Positions 36,301 to 51,300 of a stretch of 64,000 bases of DNA are shown here, in pieces. Below the pieces are notes generated by a model that had not been told where the DNA came from, ran no database searches, and saw only the letters and a program-made list of their open reading frames with translations. This stretch comes from Protea cynaroides (taxonomy: Eukaryota > Streptophyta > Magnoliopsida > Proteales > Proteaceae). A program made the position numbers and the translations under genes. The first letter of the stretch is position 1; the number at the start of each line of letters is the position of its first letter. The stretch spans positions 45,588,726-45,652,725 of the forward strand of contig CM053266.1 in assembly GCA_028583415.1 (NCBI GenBank), written 5' to 3'.

Positions 36301-39300
36301 TATAATAGCTGGCATCCTAGAAAAATAGTGTGCTCTTATGATACATTTCTTGAGAGGGCTTGAGGAATTTCAATGCATTTTTTTAGTGAGACGAGTAGTG
36401 CTCCTTAATTGAGCTCCTGTTGTCCTGGAGAGAGAGAATCAATTGTTGAATAAATGTATTTTACTAAGTCGACACCATTTAGTTTGGATAAGGCTTTGTT
36501 GTTATTGTTTAATCTGTGTATTTATTGTTGAATAAGTGTATTTTACTAATAAGATGTGTTTGTAAATGGTAAACCTAGTTACATTGCCATGCAAGATGCA
36601 ACATGTGAATGGTGTGGACAAGAGAAGTAGTTTACAATATGATGTGCTTTATGGTTCTTCGTCATTTGTATCTATTCATCATTAGCTTTTCTTTGCAGGT
36701 TAAGGTTTCCATTTCCTACATACCCCCCAAAAAAAAAGAAAAAAAAAAGTGTTGAATGATGGAATGACTTGCCTGTAATAGACAGAGGTCCTCTTATTTA
36801 TAATGTGAGAATGAATACAAAGAAAGAAAGAGGTAGTACAGGTAGTACAATACAGGTAGTACAATGAGGGTAGTACAGGTAGTACAATTGTACAATACAG
36901 GTAGTACAATGAATCTAGACAAAAAATGAAATACGTAATATTCTCAACACTCCCCCTCAAGTTAGTGCATATATATCATGCATGCCCAACTTGGACAATA
37001 TCATATGGAAAGATTTTCATGGCAGACCTTTGGTGAAAATGTCTGCTAGTTGGTCCTCTGATCTGACAAACGGAATCTCGATTTGTCCACTGTCCAGTTT
37101 CTCTTTGATGAAGTGACGGTCTACCTCAACATGTTTTGTCCTATCATGCTGAACTGGATTATTAGCAATGCTAATGGCTGCTTGATTATCACAGAATAAT
37201 TTCATGGACTGGTTACACATAACCTTTAAATCTTTGAGTAGTCATTGTAACCATAGTAGTTCGCATATTCCATGCGCCATTGTTCTGTATTCTGCTTCTG
37301 TACTAGATCGGGCAACCACATTTTGCTTCTTGCTGCGCCAGGTTACCAGATTGCCACCCAAGAATGTGCAATAACCAGATATAGACTTACGATCAGGAAT
37401 TTCTGCCCAATCTGCATCAGTATAAGCCTCCACCTGGATTTGTTTATTTGGTGAATCTGAAATGGCATATGCTTCCATTTTCAGAGGGTCATTAGGAGAT
37501 AACATGATTCCTCTTCCAGGGGCTGACTTTAGGTAGTGCAATATTCGATAGACAGCCTCCATATGTGTAGAGTATGGGTCGTGCATAAACTGGCTTACCA
37601 AACTAACTACGAATGCAATATCTGGCCGTGTGTGGGCAAGATATATGAGTCTGCCAACAAGTCTCTGATATCTTCCTTTATCTTCTGGTGTGCCTTCTTT
37701 TGCCCTTAGCTTGGTATTGGGATCGAGAGGAGTATCACAAGGTCGAGCCCCAAGTAACCCTGTTTCTGAGAGAAGATCAAGAACATACTTTCTTTACGAC
37801 AGATAGATGCCTTTTGCAGATCTGACAACTTCAATCCCAAGAAAGTACCTAAGTTTGCCAAGGTTTTTGATCTCAAACTCCTTCCCTAGAAATGCCTTTA
37901 GTTTCGTGATTTTGTCATTGTTATTGCTAGCAATGATGATATCATCTACATATACAAGTAAGGCAGTAAAAGTGTTAGAGGAATGTTTTCTAAATAAAAT
38001 ATAGTCAGCATTGCTTTGAACATAGCCAAATGCTACCATAGCTTTATTAAATCTTCCAAACCATACTCTAGGGGATTGTTTTAGACCATAAAGAGATCGC
38101 TTCAACTTGCAGACTTTTCCTTGACTTTTATCATCTGTGAAACCCGGTGGGTAGTCCATATAGACATCTTCAGTAAGTTCTCCATGAAGGAATGCATTTT
38201 TTACATCTAACTGTTGCAAGTCCCAGTTGTGATGTACATCACAGGATAGTAAAACCCTGATGGTAGTCATTTTGGCCACTGGAGCGAAGGTTTCTTGGTA
38301 GTCAATCCCATATGTTTGAGTAAATCCCCGTGCAACCAATCTAGCCTTGTACCGATCAATAGTCCCATCTGGTTTCTGTTTCACTGTAAAGATCCACTTG
38401 CATCCTACTGACCTTGATCCTGCAAGAAGTGGAACATGATCCAATGTACCATTTTTCTTCAGAGCCCTCATTTCTTCCACCATTGCAGTTTTCCACCTTT
38501 CATCCATAATTGCATCCTGCCATTTTTGAGGAACAGACACAGAAGAGAGCGAAGACACAAAAACAAGGAAAGAAGGGGAAAGGGAGTCATAGGAAACATA
38601 ATTGGAAATAGGATGTAGGGTGCAAGCCCTAATTCCTTTTCGAAGTGCAATTAGAAGATCAAGATCAGAAGGAGTAAGTTCCTTACCAGAAGAAGGCTCA
38701 GTAGACTCAGTTTCTGGATCCAGGGCTAGCGAAGGGACATGTGCAGGAGTGGTAGTGGCCTTTCCTTGCTTGTCTTTGACACGGCTATAAACTTGCAGAG
38801 GTGGCTTGGTGGTTGGATGCTTGGATGGTGCAGTTGTATCGAACACTTGTTCATGGACTATTTCTGGTACATCAGGTATATTTGGTATAAGTATATTAGG
38901 GATATCAGGTGCATCTTCAACTGTCTGTGTCTCCCCCTGAAGAGGAGCCTGATAATAGGAGAGATGCTCATGAAAAATGACATCTCTACTAACAAGGACC
39001 TGACGAGAGGGAGGATGATAACACTTGTATCCTTTCTGTGTTGCAGAATACCCTAAAAATATGCACTTTAATCCACGTGGATCAAGCTTGCCAGGGGAAC
39101 GATGGTTATGAGCATAACAAAGACAACCAAAGACTCTAGGAGGAAGAACAAAATCAGAATTTCCACGTAAGATGTCCAAGGGAGCCTTGTTGTTTAAAAC
39201 TCGAGAAGGAAGGCGGTTGATCAGGGATGCTGCAGTGAGGACAGCATCACTCCAGTATTGAGCGGGAACATGTCTCTCAAACATTAGTGCTCTAGCTGTT

Positions 39301-42300
39301 TCGAGTAAGTGGCGGTTCTTTCTTTCAGCGACTCCATTCTGAGCAGGGGTGTCCACACAACTTGTCTGATGAATTATCCCGTTATCAGCCAAGTATTGCT
39401 GAAAAAATCCTTCAAGATATTCCTTACCATTGTCACTACGAAGCATCTTCAACTGAGTTTGAAACTGCGTCTTGATCATATTGTGGAAATGGCGGAAGCA
39501 TGCAAAGACCTCATTTTTTTGACACATCAGATAAACCCATGTAGTACGAGTGTGACAATCAGTAAAGGTTACAAACCACCTATGACTAGAAATAGAGATA
39601 GTCCGTGTTGAACCCCAAACATCAGAATGGACTAAATCAAAGATACAAGGACTTCTTGAAGCAGAAGGTAAATAAGAAATACGCGCCTGTTTGGCCAAAA
39701 CACAAGCCTCACATAATAACTCGTCTTTATTACATTGTTTAAATAATTTTGAAAAAAAATGAGATAGAACAGCAAAAGAGGGATGCCCAAGACGGCGGTG
39801 CCATTGCTGAAGGGTACTAACTATGGAATGGGAGGAAGGTGCTAAACGACCATTGTCAAGCAAGTACAGGCCACCATGCACACTACCATGTCCAATCGTC
39901 TTCCCGTTTTCCAGATCCTGAATCACACAATAGGTAGGAAAAAATGTTATTTTACAATTTAGAGACTTTGTAAGACTACTAATGGAGAGTAAATTTGTGG
40001 ATCGCTACCATGTCCAATCGTATTCTCGTTCTCCAGATCCTGAATCACACAATAGGTAGGAAAAAATGTTACTTTACAATTTAGAGACTTTGTAAGACTA
40101 CTAATGGAGAGTAAATTTGTGGATAAATTAGGAACATGTAGAACGAAATTCAAATCAAGGGAGGAAGAATAGTGAATGGATCCAATTCTAGATATAGGAG
40201 AGAGGGATCCATCAACGACCTTCACAGTATTATGTCCAGAAGAAGGAGAGTATAAATAAAAGGACTCAGACGAACCAGTCATGTGGTCAGTGGCTCCAGT
40301 ATCTATAACCCAAGGGCTAGAGATAGAGAAAGCACAATGACCATCATGGAAAATACCTGACTGAACAAAAAAAGAACCTGGATTGGTAGATGCAGATGTG
40401 GATGATTGATTTGTAGTTGCAGGAGGTAGTCGAAGGAGATGCCGGAGAGTCTGAAGTTCTTGTGCAGAGAGTTGTGGCAGAGGACCAATAGGAGGACTTG
40501 CTTCAGTTTGATGTGCCTGAGGTGCGTGGGAGGATTTTGCCTTGTGCATACCTTTTTCTCGGCGTTTTGCTTCAAAATCTGCCGGTTTGCCATGAAGTTT
40601 CCAGCATGTGTCTTTGGTGTGCCAAAGCTTGCTATAATACTCACATTTGATGGCATCACGGAAAACAAGAGGATTCTTGTATGTCTGAGTATTTGTCTGG
40701 AGAGCAGACCTATTCGGAACAGAAAGGGACAACATTGTTATTCGTCGTTGGTCCTCTAACTGAACCATGGAATAAGCCTGTTCGAGGGTGGGGAAAGGGT
40801 CCCTGCTGAGAATCTGTGAGCGAATAGGATCAAGCTCCACATTTAGTCCTACCAGAAAAGTATAAACCCTGTATTTCTCTTCCCTTTTGTGAAATAGGGT
40901 AGCATATTCTTCACATTTAGCATGAATAAAATCATAAAAATCAATTGTTTGCCAATAGCTCCTCAACTTAGTATAATATTGGGATACAGCCAATTCTTTT
41001 TGGATAGTTTCATGAACACTTTTTTGAATGACATAAATTAAAGCAACATTTCCAACTTGGGAGTAGGTGTCCTTAGCAGACTTCCAAATTTGTGCAGCAG
41101 TATCCAATAACAAATAACCTTCGGCTATAATGGGTTGCATGGAATTGAGGAGATATTACACTACTAATGAATTTTCAGCATGCCATTTCTCCAAAACAAT
41201 GTCCTTGGTTAGAGGTTTTTCCTTGGTGCCGGTGAGATATCTCGATAATCCCCGAGCTGTAATTGAGAGTTGGGTGGCCCGAGACCACATTAGGTAATTA
41301 CCACCATCAAGTTTAGTGGTATTAGTGGGAATAATAAGATTGTCCATTTTAAAACTCTCTATCCCAGAAGAGGTTACTTCAGATGTCATCCTTGAGTTGT
41401 GTATTTAAGAACAAACACCAAAAAACAATATGAACAGCCTCCCTGTTTGGTTATAGCACAATATATGGAGATCAAAGTAGAAATATCACTTGTCAGATAT
41501 CCTAACTTGTCCCATGTGCAACATAATATATGGTAATCAATTCTGGTTTGCACCCACTTTTTTGTTTATTGGGGTAAACTCAGAAACTCATAGATATCCG
41601 ACCAGACTGAACCATATTATTAATATCTAGACTGATAAAAAAAATTGATTTCCAATAAAGAGAATAAAAAAATGATCCGTAATGAGGGATAAAAAGAAGG
41701 GCAGTACCTATATCATTGTATGATTCCCTCTTTGGTTGCTGCCCCTAGTGGGAAGAGAGAAAAAAAAACAAAAGAAAAAGAAAAGAAAAGAAAGAAAGTC
41801 GGTGGTCGGCGGTGGTAGGTTGGCGGCGGCGGTGGTGAGGCGGCAGAGGGATCTGGCGGTAGAGCTAACTTGGCTCTAATACCATGTTGAATGATGGAAT
41901 GACTTGTCTGTAATAGACAAAGGTCCTCTTATTTATAATGTGAGAATGAATACAAAGAAAGAAAGAGGTAGTACAGGTAGTACAATACAGGTAGTACAAT
42001 GAGGGTAGTACAGGTAGTACAATTGTACAATACAGGTAGTACAATGAATCTAGACAAAAAATGAAATACGTAATATTCTCAACAAAAAGCCCTGAGTTAT
42101 AATATATTTTATTGTTGATAATACCTGCATGCTTGTAGCCCCCGATTTATTTGTGTCCAGTTGGGTGTTTTCATCATATGGATCAGGTATGGGTTTTGTT
42201 TCATTTAATTGGGTCAAGGCTAATTTTTTTGGATCACTGGACCTTGATGGATATTCTTGTTTGCCCTTCTACTCTGTCTCCAAATCCTATCCTGAATGCT

Positions 42301-45300
42301 TGCTATCAAGAAGGTGTTTCGACAGGAGTTATCAAGGAGAAATATGATGCTACTTGTAGAGAGTGGAAACCAATAAATGTAAGAACTTTATATGGTTACT
42401 GAGTGTGGAAAGGGATTATGCATTGTCCAATATATGTAGCGACCTGTTAGTAACAGCTGGAATGCATTACTATTTTCCAAATCAGCAAACATGAGTGGAT
42501 TCATGTGATAAGAGGACTATCTCACCAGTCAAGTTTTAGCCCAAAACAGGGAGGGAAAATGCAATTGCACGTGATCCATTACAATGAAATGGCACTTATA
42601 ATTCTATGAAAAGTTGAACTCACTTTTTAACCATTTCCACTGCTTTTTTCAAGCTGAAATTTGACCAGTGAGATGTGTGTGGGCCCTCTTATCACATGGC
42701 CCACTCACGTCCATCCAAGTTTTCCATAGAGAAAGAAAACATGATCTCATACCAAAATAAAAAATACTAGTGGCTCAATATAGATTTTCTTGGAGGTCTA
42801 AATTGTGGGGGATAATGGCAAGAGTGAGAATGTGGGAAGATAATTGCAGTTGTAAAGTGAAAGCTATGTTAGCTATGCACATGGCTCTAGAACTTGCTTC
42901 CATCGAAGTACTCAATATCTAGAAAATCTGAAAGGGTGGATAGAATGCTGATTTGGATTCTTTACAAGAAAGGGATTAAATAGCCCTGCAGGCAGCAATA
43001 TGAGGCCAGCAAACCAGGGGAAACAAAGCTACTGGGGTTCTGATTGCAAGAGAAATTAGGGAATGCACGGCCATGCTTTAAATTCCCAAAGATGCCCATT
43101 GTAGTAGTATTGGTGAAGATTCGTGAAGTGTAACAAGAAGAGTCAAAAGGATTCACATTTGAATCATTCTTCTAGAGAAAGTCGGAAAATCTTCCTCACC
43201 TATAACGGGAATTTGGGATCCCATCAAGAGTTGGGCTTTCATATGGAATTTGATTGATTTGAAGATAAGCTACTAGCAATATGATAATATTAAAAATCGT
43301 AGAGTGTACTTAGCAGATAAGTGTGTAATGTTTGAAAATAAGGAGGTAGATGTGGATTGTTTCTTCATGGACTGCCTCATGGCAGAGGCTTTATGGTGGT
43401 TAATTTTTGGTGTATCTAATGTCACTTGCAGTGGCATAAGGGGTAGGAGGAAATTTTTACTAGTTGGGGCCACATATCCCTTTGAGATAAAAGTCAAGAT
43501 GTGGACAATAGCCCTTTTATGGTCTAATGTCACTGAAGGAATGAAAAATATTTTTGCCTGTGGAATTGAACGCGGTATATGTTTTCTTTTGATTTTGGGG
43601 AGATTGTTTCGCCTTAAAAGAATATATGTTCTTATTCTTTTTGTTTGTTGATATAAGTTTTCTCTTAACTCCTTTTTTTTTTTTGGGGGGGGGGGGTGGG
43701 CATGATTTCCATTGCTTTGTTTGGTCATTTACCTTATGCTAACTTCTCACTGTTGAATAACAGGCAGCTTTTCCAGCACAAGAAAAGAGACTGGATGCTT
43801 TGATTTTATGTACAAATGAGGTATTTCTTTATTTGGAAGAAAACTTAAAGCTCACTCCACAGACTATGTCTGACAAAGCTGCTCCATTGGACGAACTTGA
43901 AGAAACACACCAGCTGGTGCGCAGCTAGTTTCTGTATTTTCATTTTTCTTTAACATATGATATTTTTCTTCACATAAAATTTTTCCATTTTTAAGAACAT
44001 TGTGTTAGAGTTGAAGGGTTGCATGTTGTGAAAATTTTCATTCTGAGGCATGGTAACTTTGATTAGAAGTGTTCTTACAGATTTAAATTGGTTGCCTTAT
44101 AAATGGAGAAGCTTCAAAGTATGCTTTGTGTGATTGGCATGAGGGTATAAGAAAAGTCTCACCTATATAAGTGGGAAGGAATGCCAGCCAAATTATTTCA
44201 TCTTGGAATTTGGAATATTGATGTCATGAACACTACTTCTCCGAGTATCTTATTGTCAAAGTTACACATTCCATTTAACTTGTTGCACCATATTCCTTCC
44301 ATGTATAAATTGTGGAAGTTACACTTTCCATTAAACGTGTTAAACCATATTCTATGCTTTCACATGATCCCTTATGCATTTTTATGCTAATTTATTTCTT
44401 GTTCTTTTACCTTCTGATTTGATATTTAGTTGGGTGCAACTTTGATTAGAAGTGCTCTACTTTCTGGCTGTATGTCTCCTCTTGACGTTCCTAAATTGGT
44501 TGCTATACAAATTACAAATGGAGAGCTTTTAAAGGATTTTTTGTGATTCGAGTGAGGATATTAGAAAGCCTCACCTATATAAGTGGAAGAGAATGCCAGC
44601 CAAAAGATTGTCATGGAATTTGGAATATTGATGTCATGAACACTGCTTCTCTGAGGATATTATTGTCAAAATTACATATTTCATTTAACATGTTGAACCA
44701 TATTTATGCCTACACATGATCCCTTCTGCATTTGGGTGCAAAATCAGTATATTTCCTTTTTTTGCTAGTTGTGTAATGCACTCTGGATTCATTATCCTTT
44801 GAATGCAAAAATCATTGCTTATCAGTTAATAATATTAATTTTTTCCGAGGTGTTCATCATCTTGTGTAGCACCATAATTTTGCTTTCTGATCCTTTTGGT
44901 CACAGGTGGTCTCTTCATCATTATTGGCATTAGCCACACTTATTGATATCCTTTTTGGAACACAATTAAGGAGACAAGATTTTGACAAAGTTAATGCTGA
45001 ACCAAAATATGCATCGAAGGCTAGGGAAACTGCTATTTCTTCCTCTGGAAAGATATTCTCTGCCAATAAATATTTTATTGACTTTCTCAAATCTCAAAGC
45101 CCTGGCATTCGCTTGGCTACATATTCAATATTAGGGAGTTTTATCAGACACCTCCCTCATGCTTTCAATCAAGAAAATATTAAGACTTTATCTGTCACGA
45201 TACTGGGTGCTTTCCAAGAAAAGGATCCAGCATGCCATTCTTCTATGTGGGAGACAGTTTTGCTCTTTTCTAAACAATTTTCAGACAGTTGGACTAATGC

Positions 45301-48300
45301 CAATATTCAAAAAACTGTATTAAATCGGTTTTGGCATTTCTTGAGGAATGGATGCTATGGGTCTCAGCGAGTTTCTTATCCAAAGTTAGTTCATTTCTTA
45401 GATACCATACCTCCTAAGGCAATAGTTGGAGAGCAGTTGCTGAACTTCTTCCAGAACCTGTGGGCTGGAAGGAACCATTCCTATCCCTCATCTCTAGATC
45501 GATTGGCATTCTTCAAGGCTTTTCAAGAATGTTTTCTTTGGAGTCTACATAATGCATCAAGGTTTGTGTTCTCCTAACTATTATTTGGTAAAGTATTTAT
45601 GACGTTCTTTGACTGTTGTGGAACATACTGATGATTGGGTATGTTCCAAGCTTTTGCCTTTTTGATTACTGCTGTGTATTGTTTGTTATGCACTAGAGGG
45701 ATTTAGCGTTTATCTACATTCCTAATGATATTCTTTTGGGGGGTGGGGGGTTGTGGACATGACCACTTTATGTGTGCAGATATTGTAATGGAGTGGATGC
45801 TATTTCTCATTTCCAGGTCAATCTTGTGGAGAATATCCTTCTCCTGCTTTTGTGGAATGACTACCTTTTGGTGGTCAGCCCAAAGAGTCAGGGTTCTGTC
45901 TTCTCGGGCAAGTTAAATGGTGGCTCATCTGAGGATAGCGTTCAACCTTCAGGAGAAAGGATTAAGGAACGCAGGTATCCCGTGGACGATATGCAAGAAT
46001 TAGGGAAATGCATTATTGGAATTCTATCAGATCTTTCTACAAAGGAAGGAAATTTGCTCAGCACTTTCTGTGTGAAGTTTCAAGAGGATTGTCTGGAGAT
46101 GCTTCGGCAAGAAGAGCACTTACAGAAATCCTCTGAGCATATTGAACAGGTTGTGAACTTTGTCTCCTTACTGGGGAAGGAGGCAGTGCAGAAAGGTGAA
46201 AAATGGCCATTTTTTTATTTGGCTGGACCATTAATGGCAAAATGTTTTCCTCTGATTAGATCTATGGTAAGTTGCTATGTTTTATGTGGCTTTGTAGTTA
46301 TTTTCTTCCTTGGATACTTTTCAGATTGATTTGATATGGACATGATATGGTCGCATGTTTTCTTCTGCTATTGTAAGATGTGCTGGACTGGTGGTTTTTT
46401 CATTTCATTACTGATATACCACTTTGCTCCATAGACCATAGTATCTAACACTGGTGGACCTAGACTGATATGCATGTTCCTTTGTACATCCTTGTCTTCT
46501 AGCTTGTAGCATACTGGCACAGAGCCACATCCTTGGGCAAGCAATTGTCAATAAATGTACAATACTTCTATAGTATTTGCGGAACTGCTACACTCAATAC
46601 TTTAATCCTTGTCTATAACAAAAGTGTCTTTTTTTTAGAAAGCTGAGGAATAGAAAATGTAGCTACGAATGAGGTGTTCTTTAAGCTCAATTTCTACCAA
46701 ATACAGGGTTGGCTCATGCCCTGGACATCAATATAAAATGGGCATTGTCGATGGTCAAATTTCTAGGAAAGACAGTTTCATATTACAAGGTTTGAACTTA
46801 GAGACCTCGTTGAATATTTTGAGTTTATTTTTCTGCCACATGATATTGCAACCTTCTTTTTGTTTCATGTATTCTATCATTTTAGTAAATTCTACATATT
46901 TTATGTTATTTGTCTTTTATTGATTATCTGTATTCATATATTAGTTCTCCCTAACAACAGGACTCGCCATCACCAGAGGCTGTCAGAATTTTATCTGTTA
47001 TGGCTTCAATTTTTGGACCACAAGAAGTATTGTCACAGCTCTTTGTTAGTGAAACAAGGGATTCAAGCATTAATCTTTCTTGTGATGGGGACCATGAATC
47101 AAGAACAAAGAAATTTTTGCTGGTCTTCAAAGAAGATATTGTCCCTTGGTGTTTAAGTAGAAATAATCACTCTGTGAGTGCATGTTTAGATCTCCTACTT
47201 GCCTTACTTGATAACAACTGCTTTGTTGAACAATGGTCCAGTATTCTCACATATGCTGCGAAGCTGGAAAACCCCGGCCCTGTGCCTGGGTCTATGGACT
47301 TTGATCATGCTGCTGTTTTAGCAATGCTCATGGAGAAAATAAGAAAGGAACTAAGCAAGAAGGAGAGGAAGGTGGAACCTGAATCTAATGTTTGGCAAAT
47401 GTCTGATTTAGGTCAATGGAATCACAAGTTATTAGATTCAGCTGCTGTTTCTGTTGCCTGTTCTCCTCCCTTCACGACATCCTCTGCATGTTTTCTACGG
47501 TATGTAGAATTTTAATATCTGCCCAACTTTTAAGTTCTTATTATGAACCATATTATTGTGGCATGCTGGGACTGAATTAACAAGAAAATTGTTTTTTTTT
47601 TCCCTATTTGATTGATTACAAGCTTTATTGTCCTAGGGAAATAATTGTTCATCATATATATGAAGTGTCCCTCCACCTCATTTTCTTTGTTTCGTTCTCT
47701 ATCTCTCTTTTTTTTTTAGTAGGATTGCCACTTGTTTGTTGGGTGTTAGTGTGAACCGTGAAGACAGGTTTTCAAACTAGATTTGTCATGTGAAAGACTT
47801 GACCAACTGGACAATTTAGGAAGTTGCATTAGAATAAATCTATCAGCCATACTCTATAGATAAGATACTGTAGATAAGTCTTAACAAAGTGAGAGACAAC
47901 ACAGTGCACGTACAAATGAGGACATTGAGATGTTTGAGTGCAAAAAATTTGCAGGAACATGCCAAAGCAAAGATTAACGTCAAGTTGGAGCTATGGAGAT
48001 CAATATTGGAATCAAATGGTTTTAAGATAAGTAGAATGAAAACTAAGTATATGGTGTGTAATTTTAGTCAAACAAGGACAGATAATGAGGTGGTGAAAAT
48101 TGATGAGAGGCAGATACAACAAAGTGATAACTTTAGGTATCTAGGTTTTATCATAAAGAAAGAAGGTGATATAAAGGATGATGTTTCACAGAGAATTAAA
48201 ATAGGATGGATAAAGTAGAGAGGTGCGTCTGGAGTGCTGTGTGATCGACGTTTTTCTTTAAAACTTAAAAGAAAATTTTATAGGACAGTCATTTGACTGG

Positions 48301-51300
48301 TTTTGTTTTATGGTGCAGAATGTTGGGAGTTGAGAAGCATCATATAGTTACATAGGTAAACTTAGTGTAGCTGAGAGAGGATGTGGAGATGGATGTGTGG
48401 CAAAATTAAGAAGGATTAGGTAAGGAATGATCGTATTAGAGCTGATTTAGGAGTAGCGTTGATACATGATAAACTATGAATAAGTCGTTTGAGCATTTGA
48501 TATGGTATGACCATGTTCAATGAAGGCCGTTAGATGCTCCAGTACGGAGGAGTGTTTGATTCAGATTGAAGGATCTAAAAGATTTAGGAGCAGACCTAAG
48601 ATGACTTTGAGGGAGAAAAGACATGCATAGCTTAGGCCTAATTTCAATTATGACATCATACAATGCTGATTGGAGGACAAGAATCCATGTAGCTGACTCC
48701 ATTTAATTGGGATAAGGTTTTTGTTGTTTTTGTTGTTTTTTTTTTGTGCGTGAATAAATATTAATAAAGCCCGGAAAAGGAGAAAGCAAACCTGGGTATC
48801 CAGAGGCTAGAGCTAGGCTCCTTACAAAAAGGCAATGGCCTAAAACAAAACAAGGCTCACAAGGACCCATAAAGACAACCAAAACCCAGCCACATCATCC
48901 GGAATCAAGATTCCAAGAGGAAAGAATGAATCTATTCCTCTCGTGATTCGGGGGAGGGGGAGATAGGGGCAGCACCATTCCACACACATCAAGGGAGATT
49001 ACTTCCCATATGTGATCAAAAGTTTGCGTTCTAGCTGCCACATCCGCAAGTTTCGCTCAAACCATATCTGATACACTATCACCACAAAAGCAATCTTGAA
49101 AATGGTATCGCAAGAAGACTTTCTCTTGAATTTTTTGGCTATCCATTTCCATTCTTGATGGAAAGGCCAGATTTTTTTATAGCATGGCCAGCACTTCTCT
49201 AGATTCTTTCCCCATATTCTATTAGAAAATGAGCACTCAAAGAACAAGTGATCTACATCTTCTCCGGCGGCCCAGCAAAGATGGCAACTAGCACTCTGAT
49301 AATACCCCTACTGCAAAGAAGCGCTCTAGTGGGTAGTGACTGGGTTAATGCTCTCCACATGATGAAGCTGTGACGCAGGGAATGCCCTTTGCACCAAACC
49401 ACATCAGACCAAGCAACTTTGGGGCTTCAGGATCTGACTAGGTCCCAAGCTGAAGACACCAAGAAAACTCCATTTTGACGAGGCAGTCCAGCAAATACTA
49501 TCACCACTTCCGCTAGGCCTACAAGGTATGGTGCTAAGAACATCCCATGCCTGCATGAGTGCACTATAGGAAGCCCTTCCAGGAGACCACACCCCCTCAG
49601 AAATAATGGATGAAACAGTCGCAAGTCTATCTCTTCTGTAGTCAAGTTGTATTCTTTCGCCAAGGGTTGAGATCAAGACGCCTTGAGGATGTCAGTTATC
49701 AAGCCAAATGAGAGTTGAAGTGCCATCATTGATGTGGGATTTGATGTAGGGGAAGGCTAATTGTCTATGCAAGAGAATTGTTCTCTAGACCCAAGGCAAG
49801 TTCAGGTTCGCAGTGACCGATCATATAAATCCACTCAATCCATATGCTCTTCTTTTTCGCTGCCACATGCCATACTAGCTTCATGATACACACCTTGTTG
49901 CCCTCCTTAATTCTCCTAAGACCCAATCCCCCTTCCTCCTTTGGTAGGCGAACCTTTGCCCAGCCAATGGAATGAAAGAAGTTATTGTCATCTGCACCTT
50001 TCCACAAGAAGGCGTTGATTAGGCTTTCAATCTTTTGTCGTTGTTGTTGTTGTATACAATTAGCAATGACAGTGATAGGAAAATGCCCTAAAATTGTTTG
50101 ATCAGGTGTCATCAATGAAATGAGTTATAATATGTTGCAACTTTTAAGTTTTCTAGAGGACAAGGATAGGCCAACAAGAATGTAGATCAAGGGAGTGAGA
50201 GAAGCCCTCAGTCCTCCAAACTTTTGATCTAGAAGAAGATATATGGCCCCAAATAAAGTGGAACAGTATAACACAAAAACAGAAGTCATTCTGCCGATCC
50301 CAATAGTTGGTATCAATGATGCATCTAGGAATCATCATATGTGTTGTCCCATTGATGCAAGAGAAAATCATCTTGGAGTGCATGAAAATACATCAGAAAA
50401 AGGTGATTCATGATGGGCCATGAAGGAAGGACTGGAACCATGTCTAACAAATCATGCGCCACCACTTGTGGTGTAACTTTTTCATCTTATTCAAGTTTCA
50501 TTAGTTTGTATTGTAAAGTTAATCCAGTTACCTCTCGATGAATTTCAAGATATTGCGATTTAAATGTGGGTGAGCAATTTCCCAATTTAAAAGGGTCAGG
50601 TTTGTGATGATTGCTATTTGTGGGTCTTAGGGTCTCTTTGGTATCATTTTTCTTTCTATTTTTTACCCATTTATAAAAAAGCATCTATGAAAATCATTTT
50701 TTATCAAAATAAAATGTTTTTTGGTAGATACTAGGCATAATAGATTGTAGAATGAGATATAGGATTGGTGTGCCTAAGTGCAAAATAATTTGTAGCACAT
50801 ACCTCTTCGTCTTCCTCCCATCTCTTCCATTTTCCTCCTCAGTACCACTCCCATTACACACATTATTCTCAAAATCCAATATCTAAAGGCTTATGAGGTT
50901 TTCTAACTCTTTTGGAGTGTGCCAAAGGAATGAAGGGATCGTGCCTTGGAGTTACTTCACAAGCAGAGAGAAATGATATGGACAGATGCATCACAGGAAA
51001 TACCAGACTAGTTGTAGTAATGATTAGCATCGATCCAGTTTGCCAGTGCTCCAAATGGGTCATGGGTGATTGAATCCTTAAAGGCCTTGAAAGCCTCAAT
51101 ATCAGTGACAGAGCTCAGCTCTGTTCGTCGTTGCTTCCTCGTAATAGTCTATACTAAGTTTGAAGATAATCCAACAATGGAGCTTTAAAGAAAGATTCGA
51201 TGGCAAGTTCAACCTTCTCTCCCTGCAAAGTTAACTTTTTGAGCTGGGTTTTGTTCCTCAATCCACCCATCCAGTTAACTTTTCAGAGTTGTTCCTTCGT

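Larger units (their letters stand above)
36750..42084 (-). mobile_element. Ty1/copia retrotransposon, full-length but coding-defective
   Basis: LTRs of 200 bp at 36750-36949 (3' LTR) and 41885-42084 (5' LTR) begin TGTTGA and end TCAACA. They differ at only two positions. TSD AAAAG lies at 36745-36749 and 42085-42089. A tRNA-iMet-type PBS abuts the 5' LTR and a purine tract abuts the 3' LTR. The domain order gag, protease, integrase, RT (YVDD), RNase H defines copia. It lies in LTN1 intron 6, antisense to the gene. Confidence 0.97.

Noticed and set aside
43273..43728. 151-codon minus-strand frame
   Set aside because: Antisense shadow of a LINE zf-RVT fragment on the plus strand.
45725..45916. 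63-codon plus-strand frame overlapping LTN1 exon 9
   Set aside because: Out of frame with the listerin sequence, which is clearly the coding frame.
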